A DNA stretch of 64,000 nucleotides from Aphelocoma coerulescens (Eukaryota; Chordata; Aves; Passeriformes; Corvidae): the NCBI RefSeq assembly GCF_041296385.1, contig NC_091023.1, positions 21,108,924 through 21,172,923 of the forward strand, written 5' to 3'. Under the pieces are notes generated by a model. That model did no database searches, was not told the DNA's origin, and saw only the letters and a list, made by a program, of their open reading frames with translations. Of this stretch, positions 43,077 through 56,100 are shown piece after piece. The translations under genes were made by a program, and so were the position numbers. Numbering within the stretch: the first letter of the stretch is position 1; each line of letters opens with the position of its first letter.

Positions 43077-43128
43077 TAAAAACAAAAAAACAACAACAAA
43101 AAAAACCCAACCAAACAAAAAAATCAAT
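43077..43128 (+). repeat. A/C-rich low-complexity tract
   Basis: Runs of A with scattered CAACAA, CCCAACCAAAC units. It has the same character as the tracts at 38916 and 52749. Confidence 0.85.
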
Positions 43129-45506
43129 CACCTTGAATGATCACAACTCCAAATACGGAGAATTACTCTCAGAAAATTACCTAGAATAAATTCAATACTA
43201 AACATAAACACAAAAGCACAAAGAAAAAATCCAGAAACCAAGTAACAAAAACCAAACTCACTTAAAAACATGAGCATGTAGCAGCATAACATATAAAGGA
43301 AGCTGCCATTTTGTTAGACCTCGATCAAGAGAAAACAACATAAGCCTAACTTTGTTGTGCATGTTGTGTTTGTGAATTATTCACTGAGACCTAAAGAGGA
43401 AATTAAAATGCCTGAGTTCTCATATTGAAATGCACAATCTTCTCCTGTTAAGTGAAAATATGTTCACTGTGGAAGAACTGCCTTCTGCACAGAAGGTTAG
43501 TTTAATGTTTTGGCAATCGAAACAAAATATTCCAAGTGGTTATTGCTGTACTTGCAAAGAGGGTGCCAATTATATTTGTGGTGATGGACTTGGTGCTTTT
43601 CTTTTCAAATTCATGCACAGGCATCAAGAGGCCCAAATGGCTAAGAGTGAAAGTTTGACTTTGTTGTTCTGTGGCATTATGCAGGCAAAGGGAAAATTAA
43701 AAAATATAATGCTAAAAGCCACCTCTTCCCTCTCCAGGCGAAGTTACATATTTTAACCATCTGTGCTCCACAAAATCCAGCTACAGACAATCTGAAAAGA
43801 GCAATTCAAATAATGCTAGGGAAAATAATAAAAACTTTCCATAGGCTGGGCATTATAGAATGTAAAACATAAACCCTGGTTCCATGGATGCAAATGAAAA
43901 GGCTGGATCTCAGCATCCAGCAAGTTCATGTTTCTACTCAGAGTTCTGATCACATGGCAAATTACAGGTGTATTTGAAATGGGAGAATTCAGATTTTCAT
44001 GCATAAATCACAAGTGTTGATTTTGTGAACCAAGTCTCACAGCTGTCTCTAAAGACATGCAGAACCAACACAAAATCAAACCAAGGTCTGGATCTGGCTG
44101 TATTTCCTAAAGAGCCACAAGGCATGAAAATCATTCTTCAGCTGAGTAATCTGTGATGTCCTGGTTTTCAAATAAAACACTGATTCTAGGAATAGAACTA
44201 TTTACTTCTGTAATTTCTTAAAGCATGTTTTACATAAATACTTTATTCAAGAATAGTGACTTTTGATACCTTTCAACCCACTTTCTCAGTTCACAGATAT
44301 GTAAATAAACAGATTATTATGAAGTATTCTGAAATGAGGAGAAAAGACTATAAAGAGCATAAAATGTCAGAGAAGAATCATAACTTCTTAATAAAATAAG
44401 AAACCAGTAACTACTATAGAACATGCCATACCCATGTCAAACCCACTACAGAATGAGGGCAGTACTTCATACAACACTTGTTGCCTGAAGAAAGATGACC
44501 TTTTGCTCTGATCACTACTCCAGAAAATATCAAATATAAGCAGGATGTACAGTGCTGGTCTGTGCCTCTCCTCTGCAGAGCTACTGAAGTGGGCAGTTCT
44601 GCAAATTCCTGGTATTGCTTCGCCCAATCCAGTGGCTGACACTTTGAAAGAACCAAAAGTCAGGTAGATCTGTTCTGGCAGGATGAGATTTTATATATTC
44701 ACCCCTCATCCCTACTCAAAGCTCGTGGATCTTCCATTTTCTTTTCCTCCTTTCTCAGCCATTGTTGAAATGTGCTGGAAACACATGAGCTGGGAAAAGG
44801 CCCAGATAATTTGTCTGTCAATGGCTCTTTTGTGAAATCCAAGCTCAACTAATGCAAAAAAACAGCTCAATTAGCAGCTTGGGTAGGAGAAAAATGCTTA
44901 TCAGTCCCTACATAAGCAACAAAAAAAGAGCCAAGACCACTAGCAGAAGCACGACCTGTGCATCTGCAGGAAGAGCAAATTAAAAAGGTTTAGATTTTAT
45001 GAAGGAAAGACAATGTGGTGTTTCCCATTGCCTTGCACACAAGTGTGGATCATGTGTGGATTTAGGGTACAAATTGAGGCAATGGGTATCTTTGTCAGCT
45101 CTGCTTCAGAACAGTTGCTTCACAGAAAAGCCAATTCAGTTGACTTTGCACCATTTATCAGGACACAGCACTCACACAGTAAATTGGATGATTGCATTTA
45201 CTATTCACTTTTTAAGGGCTTGATAAAATAGAAAATTATGCTCGCGTTTCACACCTCTAAAATCAGACAAGAGCTTCAGAAGACCCCACAATTAATTCTT
45301 TATGAGTCAGCCATTGTCCATGTTTGAATGGAAGCCACTTAGTGTCTCACTCGATTTTACTGCACTGAAAAGAGGAGACCTCCTATAATACTGGTCAGCC
45401 TTTCCCCTCAGGAAATAGCAATCCATTATGGGAGCTGGACTAATTTTTCAAAGGATACATTCAATACATGTAGTGAATGTGCAACTAAACAGCCAATTGA
45501 GGATAT

Positions 45507-45736
45507 TGTTACTGTGAGGGTACTGCAACACGATGTATCAGACAATAAGGCCCGTGGAAAGAAATAGATATGGACCAATTCTTGATAGATGTTTCAGAGA
45601 TGTTTATTTCTCCAGCTGCATGGCTGAGGATCTGCTGAGGAACTGCTGCAATCCCGGGGCCCGAGGGTCCTTGCTGGGCAGGGGAACACAAAACAACCAA
45701 CGGGGAACGAGGCTGACCAGGGGCAGGGCCCCAACA
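45507..45736 (-). mobile_element. probable solo ERVK-type LTR
   Basis: On the minus strand this 230-bp block begins TGTTGGGGCCCTGCCCCTGG and ends CAGTAACA, giving the TG...CA ends of an LTR with a short inverted TGTT/AACA. A polyadenylation signal AATAAA lies at 45603-45608 on the minus strand. The block is a GC-rich island (CCCGGGGCCCGAGGGTCC inside) in AT-rich intron. It is flanked by GGATAT (45501-45506) and GTATAT (45737-45742), a 6-bp candidate target-site duplication with one mismatch. A 6-bp duplication is usual for class II (ERVK) elements. I recall close relatives as common passerine LTRs. No internal retroviral sequence is attached. The 103-codon frame over it at 45533-45844 is a by-product. 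Confidence 0.75.
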
Positions 45737-48054
45737 GTATATGAATATTTAGAATCATTTTCCCAAAAGAAATACAAGTGTTTAGGGTTACTGAAGAGAA
45801 CAGGACTATGCACTGAGTCAAATCAGGAAGAATTCACTGTTTGATTCACCAGTAGGACTTCAGAAATTTCTGTATCAACATAGAAGACAAAGAGAGAATA
45901 GGAACACCAGCTGGGAACACAAGTAAGTCTGCAAATCAGCAGTGCCTTCTCAAAACATCCAGGGAAAATTGTGGAGCATCAGAAATGCAGAATAATCAAT
46001 ACCTACTTATGGTCATTAACTTACATTTCCCCTCGTTTACTCTGCTAATAGCCCATCTCTCCATCCATGCAAACAAATCCAGGGGTTTGTAAGCAAAAAG
46101 GAAATGAGTAATAACCAGAAGTTCTTTTACTGATGCAACCAAAATGTTAATTACTAGAGAATATTGACAAGTTGCGCTATAATTATGCTTCCTTCCAGAC
46201 ATCAATTGCTTTTCTCCTACCCCACCCCTTACATATTCTTCTTACTGCTTACAAGAGCAAATTACTTTTTCCCATTTATACTGTAAAAAGTGGAGTGAGA
46301 ATTCCCTCTTTAATTTACTGCAGTGCACTTGACTAAGGGGATAAGAGAGCAAATTTTTGTCAACTATTTCATACTCATGTGGACAGATACAGATTGGATT
46401 TATAACTGCACTGGCACTGTTTCACTTTTAGGTGGCACAGGTCACAGTACATCATCCTTCAAATGCTGGATGAAATTGGAGGAAAATTGACATGCTCAGC
46501 TAAAAATTACTCTGGATACTAACAGCCTTCTAGGAACTGAACACTGCAACCAGTGTGACCTGGTTCCAATCAGGAATACAAAACCACTGTTTGTGACTTG
46601 CTATTTCACTGCTTTTTTAGTCATCAGTTATAGACTTCTCAAGTCACTAGGACTTCTTGATTTTCTTTCCCACAGTACCTCACACTACGGGGAAAATGTA
46701 CCACAGTTTCTACCTTCTTTTATTTTTTTTTCCCCAGCTATATTTTAAACTTAGTTTACCAATAAAGAATTAAAATATGACTTCAGGATGAAGCATTAAG
46801 TGGTAAATCTGTGGGGAGTGACTTGTTTTTTTTAAGTCTGGTACATTTCTCAGTGGGCTGGGGGTGCATTTCTTAGTCAACCCAGCCCAGATCAGATTTA
46901 TGATACAGAGGCAGGGTGTCTCCAGGCTTCTCTAATTAACTATTATGTTTTGTTCCTTCTGTGCAAAAGGAACAAGAGAAAGCATTGCTACCAGTCAAAG
47001 CAGGAGGAATATGACTGAGAACTGTGCCTACCAATCTCTCAAATTTCTCACTTTCTGATGAAGGAAGGCCAATGGTCTTTCTTTGAAACAAACATAACAT
47101 TTCTCAATAATCACTAAAGATCAAAACAGCTTGTGCATGATTCCATGAATCACAAAATCAGGAAGAGGCAAACAGGTGACTAAAAGAACCATTTAAAACA
47201 GGATTGATGAGTGTGAAACCACAATTACATAAACACTTTTTTTGGTATAGACTGTTGTGCAGTTTTTTGAAGACCTAGGTAGAATTTATGTAGGAAGTAG
47301 AGAAGAAATGCATAGGGACCATCCTTTAGGCTGTGTGATATCTCACAGATTAAAGAGGCTGTTTGAGAAAGGGGAAGGTTAAGAACATGACTACATTACA
47401 TCCAGTCTTTGGGGGAAGAGAAAAAGGATAAAGAATAAAAGCAACTAACTTGAAGGAGAGGATCTCTGATAAATTCAGGGGAGACAAAGGCTAAGGAAAG
47501 CACAAAGCAACTGCTACTTCCTTCAAGACAAAATAAAAACTAGCATACTCGGTACACATATGAATGGCTAATTAGCAAACTCTGCACCAACAATTTGAAT
47601 GAATCAATCTGAATTCAGTTTGGACTACCAAGAGAAACTCTCAGGATTTTGGGAATGGAAGTGAGATTTTAAGAGGATGGTTAAGTTAGAGAAAACCTGA
47701 AAACAGGATGCTATTCCAGTGGATGCTACTAGATAATCCCTTCAGATACAGATCCCCAGGTATGGTTTTACATGCTTCTATAATTTTTATTTATACTGCC
47801 CATATCTGTGTCTTGACTTTTCAAGAAGGGCTTTAGGAAGGGATATAATATCATTAAAAGTCCCACAGCACTCATATAGGAAATGTGTGTATATAAAGAC
47901 TTTAGGAGCCTTGGAAAAAAATTCCACTGTCCAAAAAAAGCCACAAAAAAACCCCAACCAAAACTCCAGTGTCCTTAATAATGAAATGCATATAAAGTGT
48001 TTATGTTGCTTTAAAAATATTTGGTTTTTTAACAGGGTTTTTATTGTATACTTA

Positions 48055-48152
48055 TATGCATACACTGTATATACGTATATAAACATACATACATATATTT
48101 GTGTATCTCTAGGGAGGGAGAGAGGGAGGAAGGGACGGAAGGAAAGGGAAGG
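48055..48152 (+). repeat. compound simple repeat (TATA/CATA then purine-rich GGGA/GGAA)
   Basis: TA and CATA units at 48055-48106 are followed by a purine-only style tract of GGGA, GGAA and GAGA units at 48111-48152. Confidence 0.88.
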
Positions 48153-49756
48153 TCCTCGTTAAATGGAGATTTACAATGTAAACTATAATCTCCACAGTTG
48201 CATGTGCTAGCCATAAAAAGTACCAGAGGGAAGGAAATAAACAATGTAGACATTGTAGAAAACTGAAATTACTTTTTCCAAAGTAAACTTATTTAAAACT
48301 TACACAGTTATTAAATTGAAGCCTTTTTGCAAATTGCCTTTATTCTGGACATCTTCAATATTTTCCATTTAGCAAATCCTTATCTATAAGGGCCTGCCAA
48401 TAACCTCTGCATGAACATCCAAGCCTCCACATTCGTAAACTTTATGACAGTTAAAAAGCAATTTTATGAATATTTATGAAGGCAGTAAATTATTAAAATA
48501 AATATAGATATTTACACAGTAGAACAACATCTTCATTTAATGGATGTAGAAAAAATGTTAATATGTGAACATTTTAAAGATGAAGTGGTTTGGCCTTCGG
48601 GGCTTTTGTTACTCTATTAAAAGTTAATTTAGGACAAAAATTATGGCTTTTTCATGAATTGCAGCCCCTAAAGATTAAATCATGATCAAGACACACAACA
48701 TTTTTCAAAAAATGAATCTGTTAATGGCATTTCCAGAGGCTGGATATGGAAACCACTGTGCAGTTCTCCCTGAAAAAGCCTCCTCTGGCTTTTTTAACGT
48801 GCTCAGAGCAGTGGCACACACTCAGATGTGCTCTAGGGACAGGAGCTGGGTGCTATCAAGGGGCTTTTGCCAATCTTTCTGCCACCACACATTTTAAACT
48901 ATTAAAATGTGTTGTCTACAAACACAGTGGGCAGCTCAAGGTGCTCTTTCTCAAGGAGGTGTTCTACATCACGAGTGATTTGCTTAATCACTGGTCATAA
49001 ACTTCACCACCTTTCACCAGCCACATTTATAGATCCTCCTTGTTCAAGGACATCAGGAGTCTGCTCTGGCCTCCTGTGACTGGCTACTCAACCCCACCAG
49101 TGACCCCAATAGCCCGAGCTCCACCAAAACACAAATTTTCCTTCTAGCCAGAACACCAGGAGACAGTCACTTTCAATCTCAAGGTGTGAGAAAATAAGTG
49201 TTCTTTTTATGGCAATTCCCTCCAGAAGCTGTCCCTCACTTCTCTTCTACATTTTGTCTCATTTCTGCTCCCTGCTGAAGAAGACTTTTCTTCTTAATCC
49301 AGCTCCCTCTTTATTCAGCAACAATCCAGATGTTACAAGCATCTCAGATTAGTCACAAGATCCCTTCAGGAGTTCTTGTAACAGTTTGAATTTTTTCCTT
49401 CTGTCAGCTTTTCAGCACTGCAAATTATTCTGGCTAACAAGACCAAAATGACTTGGTTATGCCAAGTTTCCTGTTACATGAGTGCTCCCTGGGTGCCCCA
49501 CTGCTCAGTCCATTGCCTCAGTCTGTCATGCTATAGAAAATGGCCACTCCAGGTGCTGGGCGTAGTAAATTCCTGAACCTTTCAGTTGCATTCAAAAAGG
49601 ATTCTGCCTTTGCAATACTGCTACTTCACCCTTGAAGCATTTCTCCCATTCCTTTCCCCACTTTTTATATTAATTTTATAATAGATCTTGCTCACTAACT
49701 GATCCTAGTGCTTTAACAATGGTAAAAACCCCTTCTCAAACCCCTGCTCCACTCCG

Positions 49757-49810
49757 ATATCTATCTATCTATATGTATGTATGTCTGTCTGTATGTATGT
49801 ATGTATATAA
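49757..49810 (+). repeat. compound tetranucleotide repeat (TATC/TATG/TCTG)
   Basis: Consecutive TATC, TATG, TCTG and TATG units of about 54 bp, with changes between blocks. Confidence 0.93.
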
Positions 49811-51404
49811 AAAAGACATAGCATTTTTTTATCACCACAATTTAAACTACTTGGTTTGTTATTTTGTTTTGGGTTTTTTTCCCCACAGAGTCAATACTCT
49901 TGTTGATACCCTGCTATAAAGGTAGGGTCCTCGTTCTTTTTATAGGTGTAACTTATGATGTGGCTGAAGTAACACAATCTCTGTTTGAAAAGGTCCAGCT
50001 TAAAGCATAAAGATGTGTCTCTGTGATGCTGGACATGTGCCCACTGCCATGGCTGCTGCCCCTCTCACCCTGGCCAGAAACCACGTTCTGATCAAGTGGA
50101 ACAGAAATACAACACTCCCAGTGAAATGTGAAAATCATATCCAATTACAAAAATAACTCCAGGTCAGATTTCTGCAAATCTTGTTCTCACAAAGCAGCTT
50201 AAATTTATGAACCTTACGAAATTTAATCAGAATTACTCATGTTTAAGACTAAACAGCATATTTTAACAGCACATTAACTTCAGGCTTTTCTGCATACTCC
50301 AAATTCCCTGTACAGTCCAATTTCAAATTACTCCAAGCTCTGAACTCTGTCTGTTGTTTTCAGTTTCTCTGTCTAAAGATATGAGAGATAGGCCCAGTCT
50401 GAAAGACTGAAAGTAGAAACTCCAACCTTAATCCTCCCCCAATTTTGTACCTTATCCAATCTCCATAAGCTAAACCTCTACTGCAAAAATACTGTCATTT
50501 ATACAATTATTTTTCCCAATATTCAAATCTCCATCCCTTGGACTTATTTCTGTAAATCATCCCCTTGAACATGAAGCTCTTTTCTACCAGCACATCTTTT
50601 GTCTTAATGTGATGTAAGAACAAAAGAAATGTTGTTCAGTTTTCATGGTGATTTTTTTTTTTTCTGGCAGCAGTAGTTTATTATTTCCTTCAGGTTTTTT
50701 CCAATGGACTCAGTATGAAGAGAAAGAACAGTCAAAATTTTTTAAAAAGGCAAATTAAATACACAAAAGGGGAAAATAATAAAAAAAACCCCACATGAAA
50801 AACAGCAGTAAAGAGAGAGAAAAACAAAAAGCATAACTGTGCAAAGGAGATACAACTGAAAAATAAAGACATAATTAGAAACTGTTATGAAGATGAAACC
50901 TCAGTGCAGGGTCTGTAATAATAAGATTCAAATCCAGAGTGAGATACTTGTATAATACAGAGTAATAATAATGAAAAATTAAAGGAAATTAACCCATGAA
51001 AAATGCAAGTTAAATACAAAAATTGGAAAGAAACCCACTAATTTATATGTACATATAGCCACAGCTCTCTTACGAACTAGTGCTCTGTTTTAATGTGATG
51101 TAAAACCAAGCACATGGAAGGCAGAGATAAGGAAAATATAGGGAGAGGGCAGTATCTGCTGAAACAGGAATGGGAGACTCAGTGAGTACAGAAACATAAA
51201 CATTAGGGGGGAAAAAAGATACAAAAAGTGGATTCAGCAGAGACATACTGGGCCCATTTAAACCAGCAGGACTTGCAGTTTAAGGCAATATTTCACATCA
51301 AATATTCCTTAGGAAAGGAGCATCTACTTCTGATAATGTTTCTACACCTTTTCTGATACGAGCAAAGTAAGGCTTACAATTATTTCACTGCCAAAAAGAC
51401 ACAA

Positions 51405-51449
51405 ATATATATACATCTAGAATATATATATATATATATAGAATATATG
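51405..51449 (+). repeat. (AT)n simple repeat
   Basis: Alternating AT with one interruption (CATCTAGA). The longest pure stretch is at 51422-51440. Confidence 0.93.
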
Positions 51450-52748
51450 TATCATATTCTAAAAAAGGGTAGCTTAGAGCCTCAAGAAAAAGGGCAAGCT
51501 TTCTACCTGTGTGAGGAGAACACAGAAAGCAGGTTTGGGTGGCTATAATTTTAGCTCAGATCCTGAGCACACATTGGAGTCAATCTCCTGATCATGCTAG
51601 ACACTTTGGTTTGTGCTGTATAACAGACTCTGAACACGCAAAATTGATTCTTTTGGAACACCGGAAATGTAGCTAATGCACCTCAGCCATTAAATAGCAC
51701 ATCTTTGGGACCAGGCTACAGCCAACCCACACAAAAAGCTCCTGAGATGCTCCTCATCCTCGGCACCTCTTGCTTTTCCCTACTCCTTCAGGCTGCTCGG
51801 CTCGGTAATTCAGGCACAGTGAGTGTTCACAGGAACACAAATTGGTAAAAAGTCCATCTCACAGAGTGCTGTTACAGCAAACTTTACATCTTTATCAAAT
51901 CCCTACTTTATGAGCCCTGATTGTTGTTTCATTGGCTTTGTCAGCAGTGAAATGCATGATCAGATCTATTGCTGGAAATGATGGGCAACAACCGAGTCCC
52001 AGCAATGACAACTGACCTTTCACAGGCATAATTAAATTGCATCTAAATAATTTAAATAAACAGCTAAAGCTACTCAGCTGAAAATGGCATTTTTATTGAA
52101 ACAAATCTTATTCCTATAGAAAAAACGTTAAGTGGTTGTTTTCTGAATCTGTGTTGAAGTCCCGGCTGGGCTTTCTGTGGCCAACAGAGCAGGTCCCCAT
52201 TCACTTAATTGCAAGATCTGGAGTCACTGCTCTTTTATAATTGCTTTTGTGAATTGGGAATGAATTGTTTAAGCATTTACTGAGCTACTATACTTTCTGT
52301 ATTTTCTGAAAGTCAAACCAGCATTTTTGTTTATCAGATATTTCCAACTGAAGGCAGTTACTGCACGTTTAGAGTTTAAATGTGGTTTATCTGTTGAGTC
52401 TATTATGTTTAATGCAAAAGTGGATTAATGAGCTCCTGCTCTGTGCTCTCTGCCAGGGCTGGAGTTGGAGAAGATGGATACACATGCACCCATGTACACC
52501 CTCCCCAGACACAATCCCTTCTGCTTTATTATTTCTTTCACTGACTTCTTTTTTTTGTCAAAAGGCTTCTAGTACACCCAGAGAAAATACAGCAGAGTAC
52601 TGGGGCACTGCAAGATATGCAGCAAAATGAACAGCACATAAAAGGCACTGCAGAGTGAAGTGGGAAGTCTTGAGGAAGAATATGAATGCCAGTAAGTCCT
52701 GACTTATTGGGAAGGAAATGGGAAACCCTTTGTTTTGGTATTTTGAAA

Positions 52749-52782
52749 GCAAAACAAAAACAAACAAAAAAAAACCCCAACA
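52749..52782 (+). repeat. A-rich low-complexity tract in the intron just after the first exon
   Basis: AAACAAAAAC and A8CCCC units, about 30-60 bp into the intron on the minus strand, where it reads as a T/G-rich tract shortly after the weak GTTGGT donor. Confidence 0.85.
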
Positions 52783-52806
52783 AATTAATAATTCAGCTGA
52801 TGTGTA

Positions 52807-52812
52807 ACCAAC
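52807..52812 (-). other. splice donor (GTTGGT) of the first NAALADL2 exon
   Basis: The donor GTTGGT follows the codon AAG. It has GT and the +5 G but T at +3 and G at +4, so it is weaker than consensus. It is accepted because the family match ends exactly here and the next exon begins in the same phase. Confidence 0.85.
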
Positions 52813-52932
52813 CTTGTAAAGCAAAGGTGATTGTCCGAGCTTCAAAAGTGCAATTTTTTTGGTCACATTTGTGATGGCTTGAATCTGGAGCAGGTCTTCC
52901 ATGGTCCCATACTGGACATCAACAAGCTCTGC
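52813..52932 (-). CDS. NAALADL2: NAALADL2 internal exon (upstream of the two in the window)
   Basis: This is a 120-bp exon, exactly 40 codons, phase 0 at both ends. The translation starts AELVDVQYG and ends with the stretch KIALLKLGQSPLLYK. From memory this matches the human NAALADL2 segment that begins AEVIDVSYG and ends ALLKLGKLPLLYK. It is preceded on the minus strand by a pyrimidine-rich tract ending TTTGCAG and followed by a GTTGGT donor. An N-V-T glycosylation sequon lies at exon residues 22-24, which fits the extracellular side of a type II membrane protein. The segment belongs to the protease-associated/apical domain region of this M28/transferrin-receptor-like family. Human NAALADL2 is generally thought to lack peptidase activity. 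The catalytic-domain exons are not in this window, so the bird protein cannot be judged on that. The frame stays open upstream into the intron, so the exon start rests on the acceptor and the family match. Confidence 0.93.
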
Positions 52933-52957
52933 CTGCAAAGAGGAGACAAAGTTCAGG
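52933..52957 (-). other. splice acceptor tract of the first NAALADL2 exon
   Basis: On the minus strand a CTTTGTCTCCTCTTTGCAG stretch precedes the GCA codon that opens the exon. The AG is at 52933-52934. The tract is pyrimidine rich and conventional. Confidence 0.88.
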
Positions 52958-53162
52958 CTACACATACAAACACACATCACTGAGGGTGCTCCTTGCATGG
53001 AAACAAAGTTGTCTGCACAAGCACAAGAGCAGAGTCCTGCAATTGCCTTTCCCCAACTTCTAATCATCAATATCTGTAATAGCAAAGACCTTGAAAGTTC
53101 AATCTGACAGATAACTTTTTGCAGTTTTAATTCACAATTCAACAGCTGTGATAAACTCTTTT

Positions 53163-53174
53163 CCCCCCCCCCCC
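53163..53174 (+). repeat. C12 tract
   Basis: Twelve consecutive C residues, about 230 bp upstream of the first exon in transcription order. On the coding (minus) strand this is G12. Confidence 0.95.
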
Positions 53175-56100
53175 AGTGGTTATAAGTGATGCTGATTCTG
53201 ATGAGAACTTCCCCTCATTAGCTACAAGAATTTATTTAAAACTTAACGGATACTAATTCACTTCTGTTTATTTTCTTGAAAGGAATCAGAGTCTTGTAAA
53301 GTATTTTAGGAAATGAGTGATTATACTGGTCACTTCTGAAAATACACAGTTTTATTTTGTGGTCCCACATGACTCTTGAGCAAGCTTACCTAACTATTGA
53401 AGTATTTGTTTTTAACCCATCAGTTATCCAAGCATTATACACAGGTAACTAGAGTGGTAAAAGACTATGCTCTGATGTGTACACTTTTCTATTAGTGCAA
53501 ATTTTCAAATTATTTGGAGTTACTTCAAACTAAAAGTGTTTGGAGCAGAAAGGTCTTCAGCTCTTCAGTTAGGACTCTGTGAGAAAATATAGTACAATTT
53601 CTAAGTTATTATTAAATGTCAAACACTGGCAGTGACGGAAAAATTTTTCAAGATGAGTTTTCAAGGATTTTTTAAAATATATAATTTAAGAATGACCACG
53701 GATATTTTTCTCATACATTCATAACAACAAATTCTGGTGAAAACAAGGCAAGAGGATAATCAGTCCTGTACATTACTATTTTAGAATGTTACGAAGCTCT
53801 CAGGACATCATTGAGGACATTCTGGAACCTCTAAATCCCACATAAAAGTGCTCACATAAAAAGACAAGTACAAGAAGACACAAGAATATTACATCAGTGT
53901 TTAAAAATTAAAATAAGAGCAGCAGTACAACACGGAAAAGTTTTCTCTCCCAGTACAGTTTTGTAATTGAAGTATGGATTCATTGCCAAAGGCAACGGTT
54001 CTGATTTTGAGTATCCCTACACAAACTATTTAAATTCTAGCAACAGTTGTTCTGGATGTGTAGGATGTGTGAAATTTTAGTAGATTCCTGAACATGGGTA
54101 TTTTAGGAAAGTATTTACCCTTAAAAAAACTGTATCTGAGTGAGTTTGCATCTCAACATTCAAGTTGAAACCATACAAAAACTTTGCCAGGATTCCTGTC
54201 TTATTAAATTCTTCTAAATTCTTCAGATGAGTTTCCAAGTCTGTAACATGTCATCAGTGCTGTACAAACCAAGTATTTGGAAAGGCCAGCCAAAGTTATA
54301 AGATACTTTTGAACAGGCAAACATCAGATTTAACACCAAATAATGAAACGTAGAACAGGAAAGCTCGTACTTCATACTGTTTCTTCTGAAATATATGGGG
54401 GTTTTGATATCTAAAGAACTAGAAAACTATTCAGTCAATGTAATTTTTTTCCTGTCTGACCACAGTATTTGAAAAATAGGATAAAATCAAGTGAAGATTT
54501 CATACTAGGCAAAGGTATTTTATGTTTTACCTAATCTCATGCCTCCAGTTTTAAAGAATTAATCTCAGATAAGGAAAGGGTTTTAACCAGGGTACTTCCT
54601 AAAGTTCATAAAATTCTTACCTCCTTCTGTAGGTCTCATCTTTATTTTAATTTTTACCTACACTTATGCCATTAGATACAATAATTATTAGTGTCTCAGA
54701 AGTCTCATGGCTTGAGAGGTTATGGGAGGTTATATCTAGGTTCATTTCTAGGGATACCTCTAATTCCTTTGGACCCAATGCCCTCCCAACCTATCCTCCA
54801 AAAGCAAAAAACAGAGCTTTCATCATTTGTGTGAGAGAAAGCACACTGACTTTTCCTGAGGCAAAATCAATACCCAAATATGTAAGATAACAAAGTATCA
54901 GACCATTTGCTTCTCCAGGATGCCTGGGTGGAAATGAGCTCCCTGCCCATCTACATTCATGTGCTGCTTCTCTGCACATCCCTTTTGCTTGCTGCTTCTC
55001 CAGGGTGCTATGCACTGCTCTGTAAACAACAAAATTACATGTTTGCACAATTATTAACGTGTTTAGGAACTGCCCTTGGATGTTCTTAGTTAATTTATGG
55101 ATGCAAACTGCATCTTCAAGAGCGGCCCACAAGTCTTTCCCAGGCAACGTGTGTTCAACAAGAGAGAGGCAGAATAGGAGGCCCTGCAAAAAAGCACAGC
55201 TCACTTTTTAATTATGTGGAAACCAGAAGTTGACTCCCTGCTGCCCCAAACACTCTGCAAACCATGTGCTTTGCTTCAAATTTTAAAAACAAGCCCCAAT
55301 GCCAAAGCTGTTAAATACATTCATATATTGAGAGCTCACGCAAGAACTCATTGCATAATGAAGCAGCTGGGTATAACATAACAGAGTTTCACGTGCTCTC
55401 ATCACACAACTTCCACATGGAATGTGGATGTGTCAAAGCTCAAAGGTTATTACATCCTGGAAACATTTAGCCTAGCACCCAGAGGCCTGCACAGCTTATC
55501 TCAGCTCTAACTTCAGCTAAAATGACAAATAAAAATTGAATGAAATCTTCTCTTGAGTAAAACTACACATGGCTCATTTCTGGCCAAATGAAGTCAATAC
55601 CTCACTGCAAGAGTTTAGAACAAAGTCATAACATTTTGGCAATACAATCCAGAAAGTAACAGGTACACGTTAAATTAAAAAAAAACAGTTATAAAAATTA
55701 TTCTTATCCCTTCCTTTATTCTGCACCTGAACACTTGAGTAAAATTTGTAATAAAAAGCAAAACAGTTTGCAGTATTAATGAAATCTCATCAAATATAGT
55801 ACAGCAATACTAGCTCAGAGTAGTGAGCTTTTGTTTCATTTAATGGACTGGGGCTCAACTAATGGGGACTCTAACTTCTAATATAAAATAAAATATTGAA
55901 AAAATACAACTTCAAAATAATGGAATTCTATTGAATCCAGATTTCTACCTTCTTAATAATCCACTCAGAAGCTGACAGACCATTTATGATGCATGAAGGC
56001 CTGTTTTAGTCACAACATTCCTAATACCTCCAGAAATGAATAAAGATTAAATTTCCTATTATTTCTTTTTTCTTTTTTTAGAAATGCTTACAACATGACA

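Larger units (their letters stand above)
28099..52812 (-). other. NAALADL2: NAALADL2 intron (24,714 bp, phase 0)
   Basis: This intron lies between the two recognised exons. It is AT-rich and holds CR1 tails at 36718-36777 and 39190-39471, a probable solo ERVK LTR at 45507-45736, a 24-bp palindrome at 39071-39094, a short hairpin at 40910-40931, an A27 tract, and several simple repeats. I saw no further exon, RNA gene or clear regulatory site between these. The 158-codon frame at 31131-31607 on the plus strand resembles no protein I recognise and is probably chance. Confidence 0.85.
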
